A stretch of DNA of 32,741 nucleotides, from positions 1 through 32,741 of the forward strand of contig JAFXLS010000049.1 of the NCBI GenBank assembly GCA_017530965.1, written 5' to 3'. The DNA is from Fibrobacter sp. (lineage in GTDB: Bacteria; Fibrobacterota; Fibrobacteria; Fibrobacterales; Fibrobacteraceae). The notes beneath the pieces were generated by a model. That model searched no databases, had not been told where the DNA came from, and saw nothing but the letters and a program-made list of their open reading frames with translations. Shown here in pieces: positions 16,769 through 23,351 of the stretch. The first letter of the stretch is position 1; each line of letters starts with the position of its first letter. The position numbers and the translations under genes are program-made.

Positions 16769-16797
16769 TTGACTAAAATTAAATAGTTACCTATATT
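16769..16797 (+). promoter_or_regulatory. Promoter of first tRNA-Glu
   Basis: TTGACT (16769-16774), a 17-bp spacer and TATATT (16792-16797), extended to TATATTTGG. The tRNA begins 15 nt after the -10. The second tRNA-Glu has a near copy of this promoter. Confidence 0.9.
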
Positions 16798-16811
16798 TGG
16801 CCCTACTAATC

Positions 16812-16884
16812 GCCCCTATCGTCTAGTGGCCCAGGACTCGGGATTTTCATTCCCGCAACAGCGGTTCGAAACCGCTTGGGGGTA
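16812..16884 (+). tRNA. tRNA-Glu (UUC), copy 1
   Basis: A 73-nt cloverleaf. The acceptor 5' strand is GCCCCTA and its 3' strand TGGGGGT with discriminator A. The anticodon stem CGGGA/TCCCG holds the loop TTTTCAT (anticodon UUC). The T arm is AGCGG/CCGCT with loop TTCGAAA. CCA is not encoded. The first pair is G1-U72 instead of the usual G1-C72, and U6 pairs with G67. Its own promoter and terminator surround it. It is identical to copy 2 through all 73 bases. Confidence 0.96.
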
Positions 16885-16886
16885 TA

Positions 16887-16922
16887 AGAAAAGGTTCATC
16901 TTTTGATGGACCTTTTCTTTTT
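16887..16922 (+). terminator. Terminator after tRNA-Glu copy 1
   Basis: A 13-bp stem with one mismatch (16888-16900 with 16905-16917), a TTTT loop and a T5 run. It starts 4 nt after the tRNA. Confidence 0.9.
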
Positions 16923-16951
16923 ACCCGCGAAAAAAAACGCATCACCCGCCC

Positions 16952-16979
16952 TTGACAAATAAAAATACTTACCTATATT
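16952..16979 (+). promoter_or_regulatory. Promoter of second tRNA-Glu
   Basis: Consensus TTGACA (16952-16957), 16-bp spacer, TATATT (16974-16979) continuing as TATATTTGG. The tRNA begins 14 nt after the -10. The promoter and leader share TTACCTATATTTGG with the first copy, so the whole transcription unit was duplicated. Confidence 0.9.
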
Positions 16980-16993
16980 TGGTCGCACAAATC

Positions 16994-17066
16994 GCCCCTA
17001 TCGTCTAGTGGCCCAGGACTCGGGATTTTCATTCCCGCAACAGCGGTTCGAAACCGCTTGGGGGTA
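16994..17066 (+). tRNA. tRNA-Glu (UUC), copy 2
   Basis: Same 73-nt sequence as copy 1, 182 nt downstream, with anticodon UUC, G1-U72 and no encoded CCA. It has its own promoter and terminator, so the two are separate transcription units rather than a polycistronic tRNA operon. Confidence 0.96.
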
Positions 17067-17067
17067 T

Positions 17068-17101
17068 AAAAGGAACCTTTCGAAAGAAAGGTTCCTTTTT
17101 T
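17068..17101 (+). terminator. Terminator after tRNA-Glu copy 2
   Basis: A stem of about 13 bp (17069-17081 with 17086-17098) closes a GAAA tetraloop and runs into Ts. The stem sequence differs from the terminator of copy 1 while the structure is kept. Confidence 0.9.
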
Positions 17102-17102
17102 C

Positions 17103-17152
17103 AACCGCGACAAAGGGTATAAAAAGAGCTGATCGAAAGATTAGCTCTTTTT
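17103..17152 (+). terminator. Third terminator unit, preceded by a tRNA 3'-end-like remnant
   Basis: AACCGC (17103-17108), six bases, then GGGTATAAAA (17115-17124) repeat the end of the tRNA-Glu T arm and acceptor with its trailer. The stem 17121-17134/17139-17152 (GAAA loop, one mismatch) and T run make a good terminator. The stem can be extended outward by TATA and ACCC to 17161. No tRNA body is left. Confidence 0.75.
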
Positions 17153-17166
17153 TATACACCCAAGCC

Positions 17167-17217
17167 AACCGCCTCACAGGGTATAAAAGAACCAACTGAA
17201 AAGTTGGTTCTTTTTTT
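17167..17217 (+). terminator. Fourth terminator unit, preceded by a tRNA 3'-end-like remnant
   Basis: AACCGC (17167-17172), six bases and GGGTATAAAA (17179-17188) again mimic the tRNA-Glu 3' end. The hairpin arms AGAACCAACT and AGTTGGTTCT close a GAAA loop (17198-17201) and a T7 run follows. With the previous unit it shows that the tRNA-terminator module was copied at least four times. Confidence 0.75.
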
Positions 17218-17245
17218 GTTTGCGCAAAGGTGGGCTTTTTGTTCG

Positions 17246-17274
17246 TAGACAACCGAATTATTTTTTACTACATT
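17246..17274 (+). promoter_or_regulatory. Promoter of tRNA-Ser
   Basis: TAGACA (17246-17251), 17-bp spacer, TACATT (17269-17274), 11 nt before the tRNA. Confidence 0.75.
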
Positions 17275-17285
17275 ATGCGAACCTC

Positions 17286-17370
17286 GGAGAGATGCCAGAG
17301 TGGTCGATTGGGCCGGTCTCGAAATCCGGAGTCTGTCACAGGACCGAGGGTTCGAATCCCTCTCTCTCCT
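17286..17370 (+). tRNA. tRNA-Ser (CGA)
   Basis: An 85-nt class II tRNA. The acceptor is GGAGAGA/TCTCTCC (seven perfect pairs) and the T arm GAGGG/CCCTC with loop TTCGAAT. There is a long variable arm (about GTCTGTCACAGGAC), and the anticodon loop CTCGAAA gives anticodon CGA for UCG codons. CCA is not encoded. Two oddities: the discriminator base is T, where bacterial tRNA-Ser normally has G73, and the last pair of the anticodon stem is a U31-U39 mismatch. Confidence 0.93.
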
Positions 17371-17372
17371 TG

Positions 17373-17410
17373 AAACAAAAAGGATCCCCTTTTGGGGGTC
17401 CTTTTTGTTT
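17373..17410 (+). terminator. Terminator of tRNA-Ser
   Basis: A long stem AAACAAAAAGGATCCCC (17373-17389) pairs with 17394-17410 around a TTTT loop, with one wobble. A T-rich 3' arm supplies the U tract. Confidence 0.88.
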
Positions 17411-17765
17411 CATAGAAAATGGGGATAAGAACCCTCGAAGAGGGTTCGATTAACTGCGCGAGAGCGAAGCGAACATAACGCAGTTAAGGATTACGGCCAA
17501 AGGCCGTAACCCGAAGGGCAAAGCTTGAAACGAAATGAAAGCTTTGTCCCATTCCTCTCTCGTATTGAGAGGGGATGCCTAGCGAAATAAAATGAGCTTG
17601 TAGTCCAAATTCTCTCTTATTTTGAGAAAAAAAGCGTCGGCCAAGGAAAGGGAGGGTGCAGGGAGGGAACCGTGCGGCCTTCGCAACTCCGAGCTGGGTT
17701 CCCTCCCGCAACAATACATTTTTACTAAAAAGTTTTACGCCCTTTAAAAAGGGTTCTTTTATTTC
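17411..17765. repeat. Gene-free stretch with a cluster of palindromes
   Basis: Nothing here looks coding. Consecutive inverted repeats are GAACCCTC/GAGGGTTC (17429-17447), TTAACTGCG/CGCAGTTAA (17450-17487), TTACGGCC/GGCCGTAA (17491-17509), an imperfect pair GGGCAAAGCTT with AAGCTTTGTCCC (17516-17550) and CCTCTC/GAGAGG (17554-17572). Further on, GGGAGGGAACC and GGTTCCCTCCC (17661-17671 and 17697-17707) form a perfect 11-bp stem with a nested TGCG/CGCA hairpin in its loop. A minus-strand open frame (17484-17891) crosses all of this and I consider it spurious. The stretch is probably a composite of dispersed palindromic repeats next to the tRNA block. Confidence 0.55.
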
Positions 17766-17930
17766 TACATTTGGCCGCAAATCCAACAAAACGGATCCAA
17801 AAAACTTCAGGTTTATAAGCGCGAGTGCGCTTCGGGGCTTTTCAAGGTTCAGCCGGACAACCGGCGACAGAACCATTCGATAGTGCGGCATGGGCCGCAG
17901 ATGAAGTTTACGGGTCCCTGAAGGTGCATT
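17766..17930 (+). promoter_or_regulatory. Structured 5' leader of the DEAD-box helicase gene, with putative -10
   Basis: TACATTTG (17766-17773) matches the TAnnTTTG form seen at the tRNA-Glu promoters and would start an mRNA with a leader of about 150 nt. The leader contains AAGCGC/GCGCTT (17817-17832), a nested GGTTC...CCGG acaa CCGG...GAACC (17846-17874) and TGCGGC/GCCGCA (17884-17899). AAGG lies 6 nt before the ATG at 17931. Long structured leaders are known for cold-inducible helicase genes. The role here is inferred. Confidence 0.45.
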
Positions 17931-20294
17931 ATGACGAAGAATACTGAAGAACGTATTCCTGAAGAAGCTATTGACCCCAAATCCAAGATTGCCCGCGAAG
18001 CAGACGCGTTTTTGAACGCCATCGCTGGCGGAGCCGACGAAGACGAGGCAGACGAAGCCGCGTTCCTGGAATTGAATCCCAACGGCGTAGTCGTGGACGA
18101 AGAAGGCGACGTGCTCAAGAAAGGCAGCAAGTCGGCCATTGAAGTCGGCACGAAGGTCGAATTCGAAGAAGGCGAAGTCGAACAGCCCGAAGATGACAGC
18201 GACAAAGACTACGCAGAATCTAAAAAGAGCTGCGCAGAGGATTCAGAAGCTACAATGGATTCCCTCCCCCGAACTGAATTCGGGGTCGAGAATGACTGCA
18301 TTGTAGAAAACGAAGAAGAACCAGCAGAAGAAGACGATTCTGACGAAGAACCGGGCGACGAAGCCCTCGTGACCTTCGAAGACCTTGGACTTGCTGACGA
18401 AGTTCTTGAAGCCATCAAGGCCATGGGCTACGAGACGCCCTCCCCCATTCAGGCGAAGGCGATTCCGGCCCTTTTGCAGGGAGGAAACTTGCTCGGTACG
18501 GCCCAGACCGGTACCGGAAAGACTGCCGCATTCTCGCTCCCGCTGCTTTCGAGACTCGACTTTAACGGTCACGAAACCTCGATGCTCGTGCTTACGCCGA
18601 CTCGCGAACTCGCGATCCAGGTAGCCGAAGCCATTCAGCAGTACGCAGCCAAGATGCCGAAGGTACATGTGGTTCCGGTTTACGGCGGACAGGACATCGC
18701 CGTACAGCTTCGCGCCCTCAAGCGTCAGGCAAACATCGTGGTTGCCACACCGGGCCGTCTGATTGACCATATCAAGCGCGGTTCTATCGTTCTTTCGGGC
18801 GTGAAGGCCATCGTGCTCGACGAAGCTGACGAAATGCTCGATATGGGATTCATGGAAGATGTGGAAACCATCCTCAAGGAAATCCCGGCAAGCGCCCAGC
18901 GCGCCCTCTTTAGCGCAACCATGCCTAAAGAAGTCAAGAAGATCATCGAACAGCACTTGGGCGAATACGAAGAAGCCTGCATCGAAGGCAAGACGACGAC
19001 CGTCGAAAACATCCGTCAGCGTTACTTGCTGGTAAAGAATGAACACAAAATCGAGGCACTCGCCCGCGTGCTCGAAGGCGAAGACTTTGACGGCGTACTG
19101 ATTTTCGTGCGCACCAAGCAGAACACCACCGAAGTCGCCGAAAAGCTTGAAAGTCGCGGTTTCAATGTGGCGCCGCTGAACGGCGACCTCGCCCAGTCCA
19201 TGCGCGAACGCACCATCAACCGACTCAAGATGGGCAAGCTCGATATCGTCGTCGCCACCGACGTGGCCGCCCGCGGAATCGACGTGGACCGCATCACGCA
19301 CGTGGTGAACTACGACATTCCTTACGACACCGAATCTTACGTGCACCGCATCGGCCGTACGGGCCGCGCAGGTCGCAGCGGCAACGCCATCCTCTTTATC
19401 ACCCCGCGTGAAAAGAAGATGCTGAAGATTATCGAAAAGGCAACCCGCCAGCCCATCGAAACGATGGAATTGCCGACCGCCGAAATCATCAGCGCAAAGC
19501 GCGTCGCCGCCTTCAAGGATAAAATCAAGAGCGTTATTACCACTGGCGAACTCGACAAGTTCAAGGAACTTGTGGAAAGCATGGTCGCCGAAAGCGCTAC
19601 AGAAGGTTCTGAACCGCTGACCGCCGCAGACATCGCTGCCGCCGTCATCAAGATTTGGCAGAAAAAGCAGCCGCTCTTCCCGGAACTCAAACCGCTTGAC
19701 GCTCCGCGTGAACGCCGCGAACGTAACGACAATTTTGGCCTTGACCGCGAAGAAAAGAGCCGACTCCGCAAGGAACGCAACGAAGGCGCAAACGGCGTCG
19801 AAGAAGGCTACCTGCGCTACTACCTTGGCGTGGGCCGCCGCGACCACGTGACGCCGCGAGACATCGTAGGCGCAATCGCCGGCGAAGGCAACATCAGCAG
19901 TTCCAACATCGGACGCATCAAGCTATTCGACAAGTTCAGCACCGTAGAACTCCCCGAAACCATGCCGCAAGAAGTCCTCGACATTCTCGCCGACATGACC
20001 ATCCGCGGAAACGAATCCAGATTCCGTCTGATGACCGACGAGCCGCCCACAGGCCCCGCTCCCGGAACTCGCCCGCGCGCCAGCCGCGAAGACCGCCGTA
20101 GCTTCCATCGCGATGGAGACCGTCGCGGCAAAAAGTTCGACGACAAGCCTTTCGAAAACCGCAAGGCCCGCCGCGAAAAAATGTTCGGTGACAAGAAGTT
20201 CGGCAAAAAGGAAGACCGATTCCACAAAGACCACGACGAGCGAAGCTTTGGCGACAAGCCCTTCCGCAAAACTCGCCGCTTCGGAAGAGTGTGA
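17931..20294 (+). CDS. deaD: DEAD-box ATP-dependent RNA helicase (DeaD/CsdA type) with acidic N-terminal extension
   Basis: The 787-residue protein has an acidic, disordered-looking extension of about 145 residues. The core follows: a Q-motif region, motif I AQTGTGKT (191-198), PTRELA, TPGR, DEAD (297-300), SAT (328-330), then the RecA2 motifs with VATDVAARGIDV and HRIGRTGRAGR. Next comes a DeaD-type linker, a DbpA-like RNA-binding domain (about 620-700: YYLGVGRRDHVTPRDIVGAI), and a basic Arg/Lys/Asp/Phe-rich tail. E. coli DeaD is about 629 residues and lacks such an N-terminal extension. The enzyme unwinds structured RNA in ribosome assembly and mRNA decay. Codons 107-126 are a palindromic insert (18250-18306) with different codon use. 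A 135-nt hairpin-rich leader precedes it. Confidence 0.95.
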   Translation: MTKNTEERIPEEAIDPKSKIAREADAFLNAIAGGADEDEADEAAFLELNPNGVVVDEEGDVLKKGSKSAIEVGTKVEFEEGEVEQPEDDSDKDYAESKKSCAEDSEATMDSLPRTEFGVENDCIVENEEEPAEEDDSDEEPGDEALVTFEDLGLADEVLEAIKAMGYETPSPIQAKAIPALLQGGNLLGTAQTGTGKTAAFSLPLLSRLDFNGHETSMLVLTPTRELAIQVAEAIQQYAAKMPKVHVVPVYGGQDIAVQLRALKRQANIVVATPGRLIDHIKRGSIVLSGVKAIVLDEADEMLDMGFMEDVETILKEIPASAQRALFSATMPKEVKKIIEQHLGEYEEACIEGKTTTVENIRQRYLLVKNEHKIEALARVLEGEDFDGVLIFVRTKQNTTEVAEKLESRGFNVAPLNGDLAQSMRERTINRLKMGKLDIVVATDVAARGIDVDRITHVVNYDIPYDTESYVHRIGRTGRAGRSGNAILFITPREKKMLKIIEKATRQPIETMELPTAEIISAKRVAAFKDKIKSVITTGELDKFKELVESMVAESATEGSEPLTAADIAAAVIKIWQKKQPLFPELKPLDAPRERRERNDNFGLDREEKSRLRKERNEGANGVEEGYLRYYLGVGRRDHVTPRDIVGAIAGEGNISSSNIGRIKLFDKFSTVELPETMPQEVLDILADMTIRGNESRFRLMTDEPPTGPAPGTRPRASREDRRSFHRDGDRRGKKFDDKPFENRKARREKMFGDKKFGKKEDRFHKDHDERSFGDKPFRKTRRFGRV
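18250..18306 (+). repeat. 57-nt palindromic element embedded in frame in the helicase gene
   Basis: CTACAATG (18250-18257) and CATTGTAG (18299-18306) are perfect inverted ends. Inside, CCCCGAA and TTCGGGG (18267-18273 and 18279-18285) form a 7-bp stem with a 5-nt loop, and ATTC/GAAT adds four pairs. The length is 19 codons exactly, so the frame is kept. The encoded TMDSLPRTEFGVENDCIV is hydrophobic and mixed in the middle of an otherwise Glu/Asp-rich stretch, and uses CTC, CCC and CGA codons. Confidence 0.55.
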
Positions 20295-20303
20295 TTCTCT
20301 AAA

Positions 20304-21572
20304 TCACTTGAACACGTTCAGCCTCGAAAGAGGCTGACGGCCTTCAAACGAAATTCCGATACTGAACTGATTCATAAACGCGCGACGTTTGCGGTTCTTT
20401 ATCGGATCGTCAAATTTGAATGTCTTTACAAGCCATTGCAACCTGGGAACGATATACGCCATATCGCCAAGGGGCAGTCTTCGCAACGCCTGAACACCCC
20501 CCATGAAAGCAAGGCTCATGGTGGTATCTTCATCTGCATCAATTTCTTCAAAGCCCAAGCCCGCAAGAACATCAACGGCATATTCGTCATCGAACTCAAA
20601 TGTCGGCCCGATCATAACATCTAATCCCGAAGCAGAAATACGATCCGCCACAAGGACATCCGCTTGAATTTCAAAGACAAAACTATAGACTTGAACACGC
20701 CCATTGGGAAGAGAGAAAGTAAAAGTTTCATTGATAAGATCAAGAGACGAACTTTTAATAGTCTTACCCACCGAAAGTCCTACGCCAAGAGAAAGTACCC
20801 CACTCTTTTTATCGGCGTTATACAATTCTGCAACAATTTTTTCGTTAATCAAAGCATTCAATGCGTTACGGTAACGGCTATTGGGGTATCGAGCCAGAAA
20901 ATTGTCACGGGCAACTAACAGCCAGCTGTAATCAAATTCGTAATAGCTGTCGCGCTCATAGGGGCTTTCTTTCTGTATCCAAAGTGATGCCCACGAGGCT
21001 GCCGCATCGGCAGCAATTGCAGGAGGAGGCAAAGTTACTTCTGTTGCCACACCGGTTACGGTACCTGGGGTAACCCGATACTCAAGCATATATTCAAGAA
21101 AGCCGCCTGTTGTCAGCCTTGAATTTGTCTGTAAAGAAGTCTTTTTGGCAAGCGCATAGAAGCCGTCATACTTTGCAACCATGTAATCCAGAACTAGGTT
21201 ATAGGCAGCATTGTCTTCTACAGTCAGTTTACGACCATCAACTTCATTACCTTCAAAGCCAAAATATCTTGTACTCACCTTAGGAATAGCTGCAGAGCCT
21301 TCACGATTGGTGGAATAAAGTTTCCCAGCCTTGTAAGTCAGCCCTTTTTGTTTAGACTTATCTTTGCACAATTCATTCTTAACATTAGGAGCATTTTCTA
21401 CCAGGTAGTCCAACACCGCAGGAACTTCGGCCAACTTTGGTTGCACAAAATGATCCAAAAGGAAAAAGTCAAATTCGCAAACATCCAAATCAGGCGAAGA
21501 ACCGGCGTTCGGTTCCTTTGCAAAAAGCGACGTTAAAGACGCAACACATAAAAGCAGAACAAAACGCATCAT
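20304..21572 (-). CDS. Secreted, probably outer-membrane protein of unknown function
   Basis: The 422-residue protein has an N-terminal signal peptide (MMRFVLLLCVASLTSLFA, cleavage near 18-19). The first half is mixed alpha/beta with two early Cys residues. The last 150 residues alternate polar and hydrophobic positions (VLSLGVGLSVGK, VYSFVFEIQADVLVA, LDVMIGPTFEF, FMNQFSIGISF), suggesting a small beta-barrel ending in the envelope. I recognise no named family. The start could be either of two adjacent ATGs (21572 or 21569). A TATTTTTG on the minus strand (21689-21696) could be a -10, about 117 nt upstream. It converges on the helicase gene with 9 nt between. A TCAGCCTC/GAGGCTGA hairpin with GAAA loop lies in its last codons. 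Confidence 0.65.
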   Translation of the reverse strand: MMRFVLLLCVASLTSLFAKEPNAGSSPDLDVCEFDFFLLDHFVQPKLAEVPAVLDYLVENAPNVKNELCKDKSKQKGLTYKAGKLYSTNREGSAAIPKVSTRYFGFEGNEVDGRKLTVEDNAAYNLVLDYMVAKYDGFYALAKKTSLQTNSRLTTGGFLEYMLEYRVTPGTVTGVATEVTLPPPAIAADAAASWASLWIQKESPYERDSYYEFDYSWLLVARDNFLARYPNSRYRNALNALINEKIVAELYNADKKSGVLSLGVGLSVGKTIKSSSLDLINETFTFSLPNGRVQVYSFVFEIQADVLVADRISASGLDVMIGPTFEFDDEYAVDVLAGLGFEEIDADEDTTMSLAFMGGVQALRRLPLGDMAYIVPRLQWLVKTFKFDDPIKNRKRRAFMNQFSIGISFEGRQPLSRLNVFK

Positions 21573-21826
21573 ATTTTAACTACAACAAGCTCTTTTTATT
21601 CGGTCGTGTATTCGTCAAGCATCTGTACAATTTCTTCGCGAGAATTGAACATGATCACATCAAGTGGAATTGATTTCAAATCCATGACAAAAATATACTT
21701 TGTTTAAATAAAACAGTCCACAGGAAAAAATCGATGATTCAGCAATCCGCAAAAAAAGGTGTCCAAAGTCACCAAATCCATTGAACGCTTAATGCATATA
21801 GTCTTGATTTAATTACATTTCGCTTG
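21573..21826. other. Divergent intergenic region
   Basis: This A/T-rich 254-nt spacer lies between the putative outer-membrane protein (-) and the NlpC lipoprotein (+). I see no gene. Candidate -10 elements are TATTTTTG on the minus strand (21689-21696) and TACATT on the plus strand (21814-21819). The latter is only 7 nt from the ATG at 21827, so the NlpC transcript may be leaderless. A short open stretch ending near 21596 on the minus strand is too small to support. Confidence 0.4.
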
Positions 21827-22480
21827 ATGTTTTCGCTATACCGACTCGTTCCGTTCATACTCGCAAGCGCATGCCTGTGGTATATCGGATGCTCGTTCCC
21901 GGTGCGCACGGGCTACGACCGCAACATCGGAGACTACAAGCCCGTACCGGCAAGCGAAACCGTACCACCGAAAGAAGAACCGCAAGTTATTCCAGCGCAA
22001 GAAACGGCTCAAGAAGCGCCCCCGGATTCCAACAGGCACCTAAATTCCGCCGAGAAAGCTCGAGCAGCAATCAAAAAGAAAGAAACCGCCAAGGCCGCAC
22101 AGAAATCCGCCCCCAAAAGTGACCTGGAAACTTACGCTCGCGGATGGATGGGAGCCAAATACGTATACGGAAAAGCCACCAAGACAAAGACAGACTGTTC
22201 CGGATTCGTAATGCAGGTGTACAAGGGCTACTACAACATCGCCCTGGACCATAGTTCTTCGAAAATGTACAAGGATAGCCGCGGAAAATCTGTCAGCCGC
22301 GGGAGCCTGAAAGAAGGCGACCTCGTGTTTTTCGGAAGCCTCTGGAAAATCGACCACGTAGGAATTTACTTGCGCGGAGACCGATTTATTCACGCCAGCA
22401 CAAGCAAGGGCGTCATGATTTCGCCCATGCAAGACAAGTACTGGGGCCACAAGTACCAAGGCGCCAGAAGATTTAAGTAA
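21827..22480 (+). CDS. NlpC/P60-family lipoprotein, cell-wall hydrolase
   Basis: The 217-residue protein has a lipoprotein signal with Cys22 (WYIGC), a Pro/Glu/Ala/Lys-rich linker (about 35-98) and a C-terminal NlpC/P60 domain. The catalytic triad is visible: Cys124 in KTDCSGFVMQ, His177 in IDHVGIYL and His189 in FIHAS. Such enzymes cut peptidoglycan stem peptides, usually D-Glu-mDAP, in the periplasm. I start at ATG 21827 because the TTG three bases upstream is the less likely start. No Shine-Dalgarno is seen, and TACATT sits 7 nt upstream, consistent with a leaderless message. pheA begins 9 nt after its stop, so they are probably co-transcribed. Confidence 0.9.
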   Translation: MFSLYRLVPFILASACLWYIGCSFPVRTGYDRNIGDYKPVPASETVPPKEEPQVIPAQETAQEAPPDSNRHLNSAEKARAAIKKKETAKAAQKSAPKSDLETYARGWMGAKYVYGKATKTKTDCSGFVMQVYKGYYNIALDHSSSKMYKDSRGKSVSRGSLKEGDLVFFGSLWKIDHVGIYLRGDRFIHASTSKGVMISPMQDKYWGHKYQGARRFK

Positions 22481-22489
22481 ATTTTAGCT

Positions 22490-23341
22490 ATGAAAAAAAT
22501 TGCATTTCAAGGCCGTAAGGGAGCCTACAGCGACTGCGCCGCACATTACCTGTTTGGCGAAGACATCGAAACGCTCCCGATGGACACATTCGAAGAAATC
22601 TACCAAGCGATTGAAACAGGCGAAGCTGACGGCGGCGCCATTCCTATCGAGAACTCGACGGCAGGTTCGATCGAGGCCAACTACGATTTACTTTACAAGT
22701 GGCGTCACCGTATTGTAGGCGAAGTCATGCTCCGCATCGAACACACCTTGTGCGTGATGCCGGGAGTCAAGCTCGCTGACCTCAAGCGCGTTTACAGCCA
22801 CCCGCAGGCTCTCGCCCAATGTTCCAAGTTCTTTGCTGAAAACCCGCAAATCAAGGCGGTTCCGGCATTCGATACCGCTGGTTCTGCCGAAGAACTCGCC
22901 GCCCGCAAGGCAAAAGACGAAGGTGCCATTGCGAGCGCTTATGCCGCAAAGATTTACAACCTGGACATTTTGAAGGCAGGCCTCGAAAATTTGAAGGGTA
23001 CGAACTTCACCCGTTTCTACGGTATCCAAAAGGTTCCCGCTGCATTCGATACGGTTGAAGGCGCCAAGACCACCATGCTTTTCGAACTCGCCGACAACAA
23101 TGCGGTGGGTGCGCTTTACAATGCGCTAGGATGCTTCGCCAAGCGCGGCATCAACTTGACCCGCTGCGAAAGCAGGCCGCACCCGGACAAACCGTGGGAA
23201 TACATTTTTCACGTATCCTTCGAAGCAAACGTAAACGAAGAACGCGCCCAGGCCGCCCTCGCCGAGCTCAAGAACTATACGAGCCAGATGTACATCCTGG
23301 GCACATTCAAGAAGGGCGTGATTGAAACTTTGAAATATTAG
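22490..23341 (+). CDS. pheA: Prephenate dehydratase
   Basis: The 283-residue monofunctional enzyme has the PDT domain (FQGRKGAYSD at the start, IPIENSTAGSI, the GTNFTRFYGI catalytic Thr/Arg motif) and a C-terminal ACT domain. The ACT domain contains the phenylalanine-binding ESRP motif (LTRCESRPHPDKPWEY). It converts prephenate to phenylpyruvate, with feedback control by Phe expected. There is no chorismate mutase domain. It lies 9 nt after the NlpC lipoprotein gene and 10 nt before rph. Confidence 0.96.
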   Translation: MKKIAFQGRKGAYSDCAAHYLFGEDIETLPMDTFEEIYQAIETGEADGGAIPIENSTAGSIEANYDLLYKWRHRIVGEVMLRIEHTLCVMPGVKLADLKRVYSHPQALAQCSKFFAENPQIKAVPAFDTAGSAEELAARKAKDEGAIASAYAAKIYNLDILKAGLENLKGTNFTRFYGIQKVPAAFDTVEGAKTTMLFELADNNAVGALYNALGCFAKRGINLTRCESRPHPDKPWEYIFHVSFEANVNEERAQAALAELKNYTSQMYILGTFKKGVIETLKY

Positions 23342-23351
23342 GAGGCCGAAT

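Noticed and set aside
16769..17410. CRISPR-like array in the tRNA/terminator block
   Set aside because: Repeats are tRNA units and hairpin terminators with irregular spacing, and no cas genes are present.
17484..17891. Minus-strand open frame of 135 codons in the gene-free stretch
   Set aside because: It runs straight through the palindromes and the deaD leader, has no ribosome-binding site and reads as low-complexity protein without domain features.
18243..19847. Long minus-strand open frame opposite deaD (534 codons)
   Set aside because: It is antisense to a clear helicase and arises from biased third positions; its translation is His/Phe/Val-rich and protein-unlike.
20317..20336. Hairpin in the last codons of the secreted protein gene as a terminator for deaD
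   Set aside because: A GAAA-looped 8-bp stem is present, but no T run follows on either strand.
21590..21690. Short peptide gene upstream of the secreted protein
   Set aside because: The only ATG-started frame is about 18 codons, with no ribosome-binding site and no way to judge conservation.
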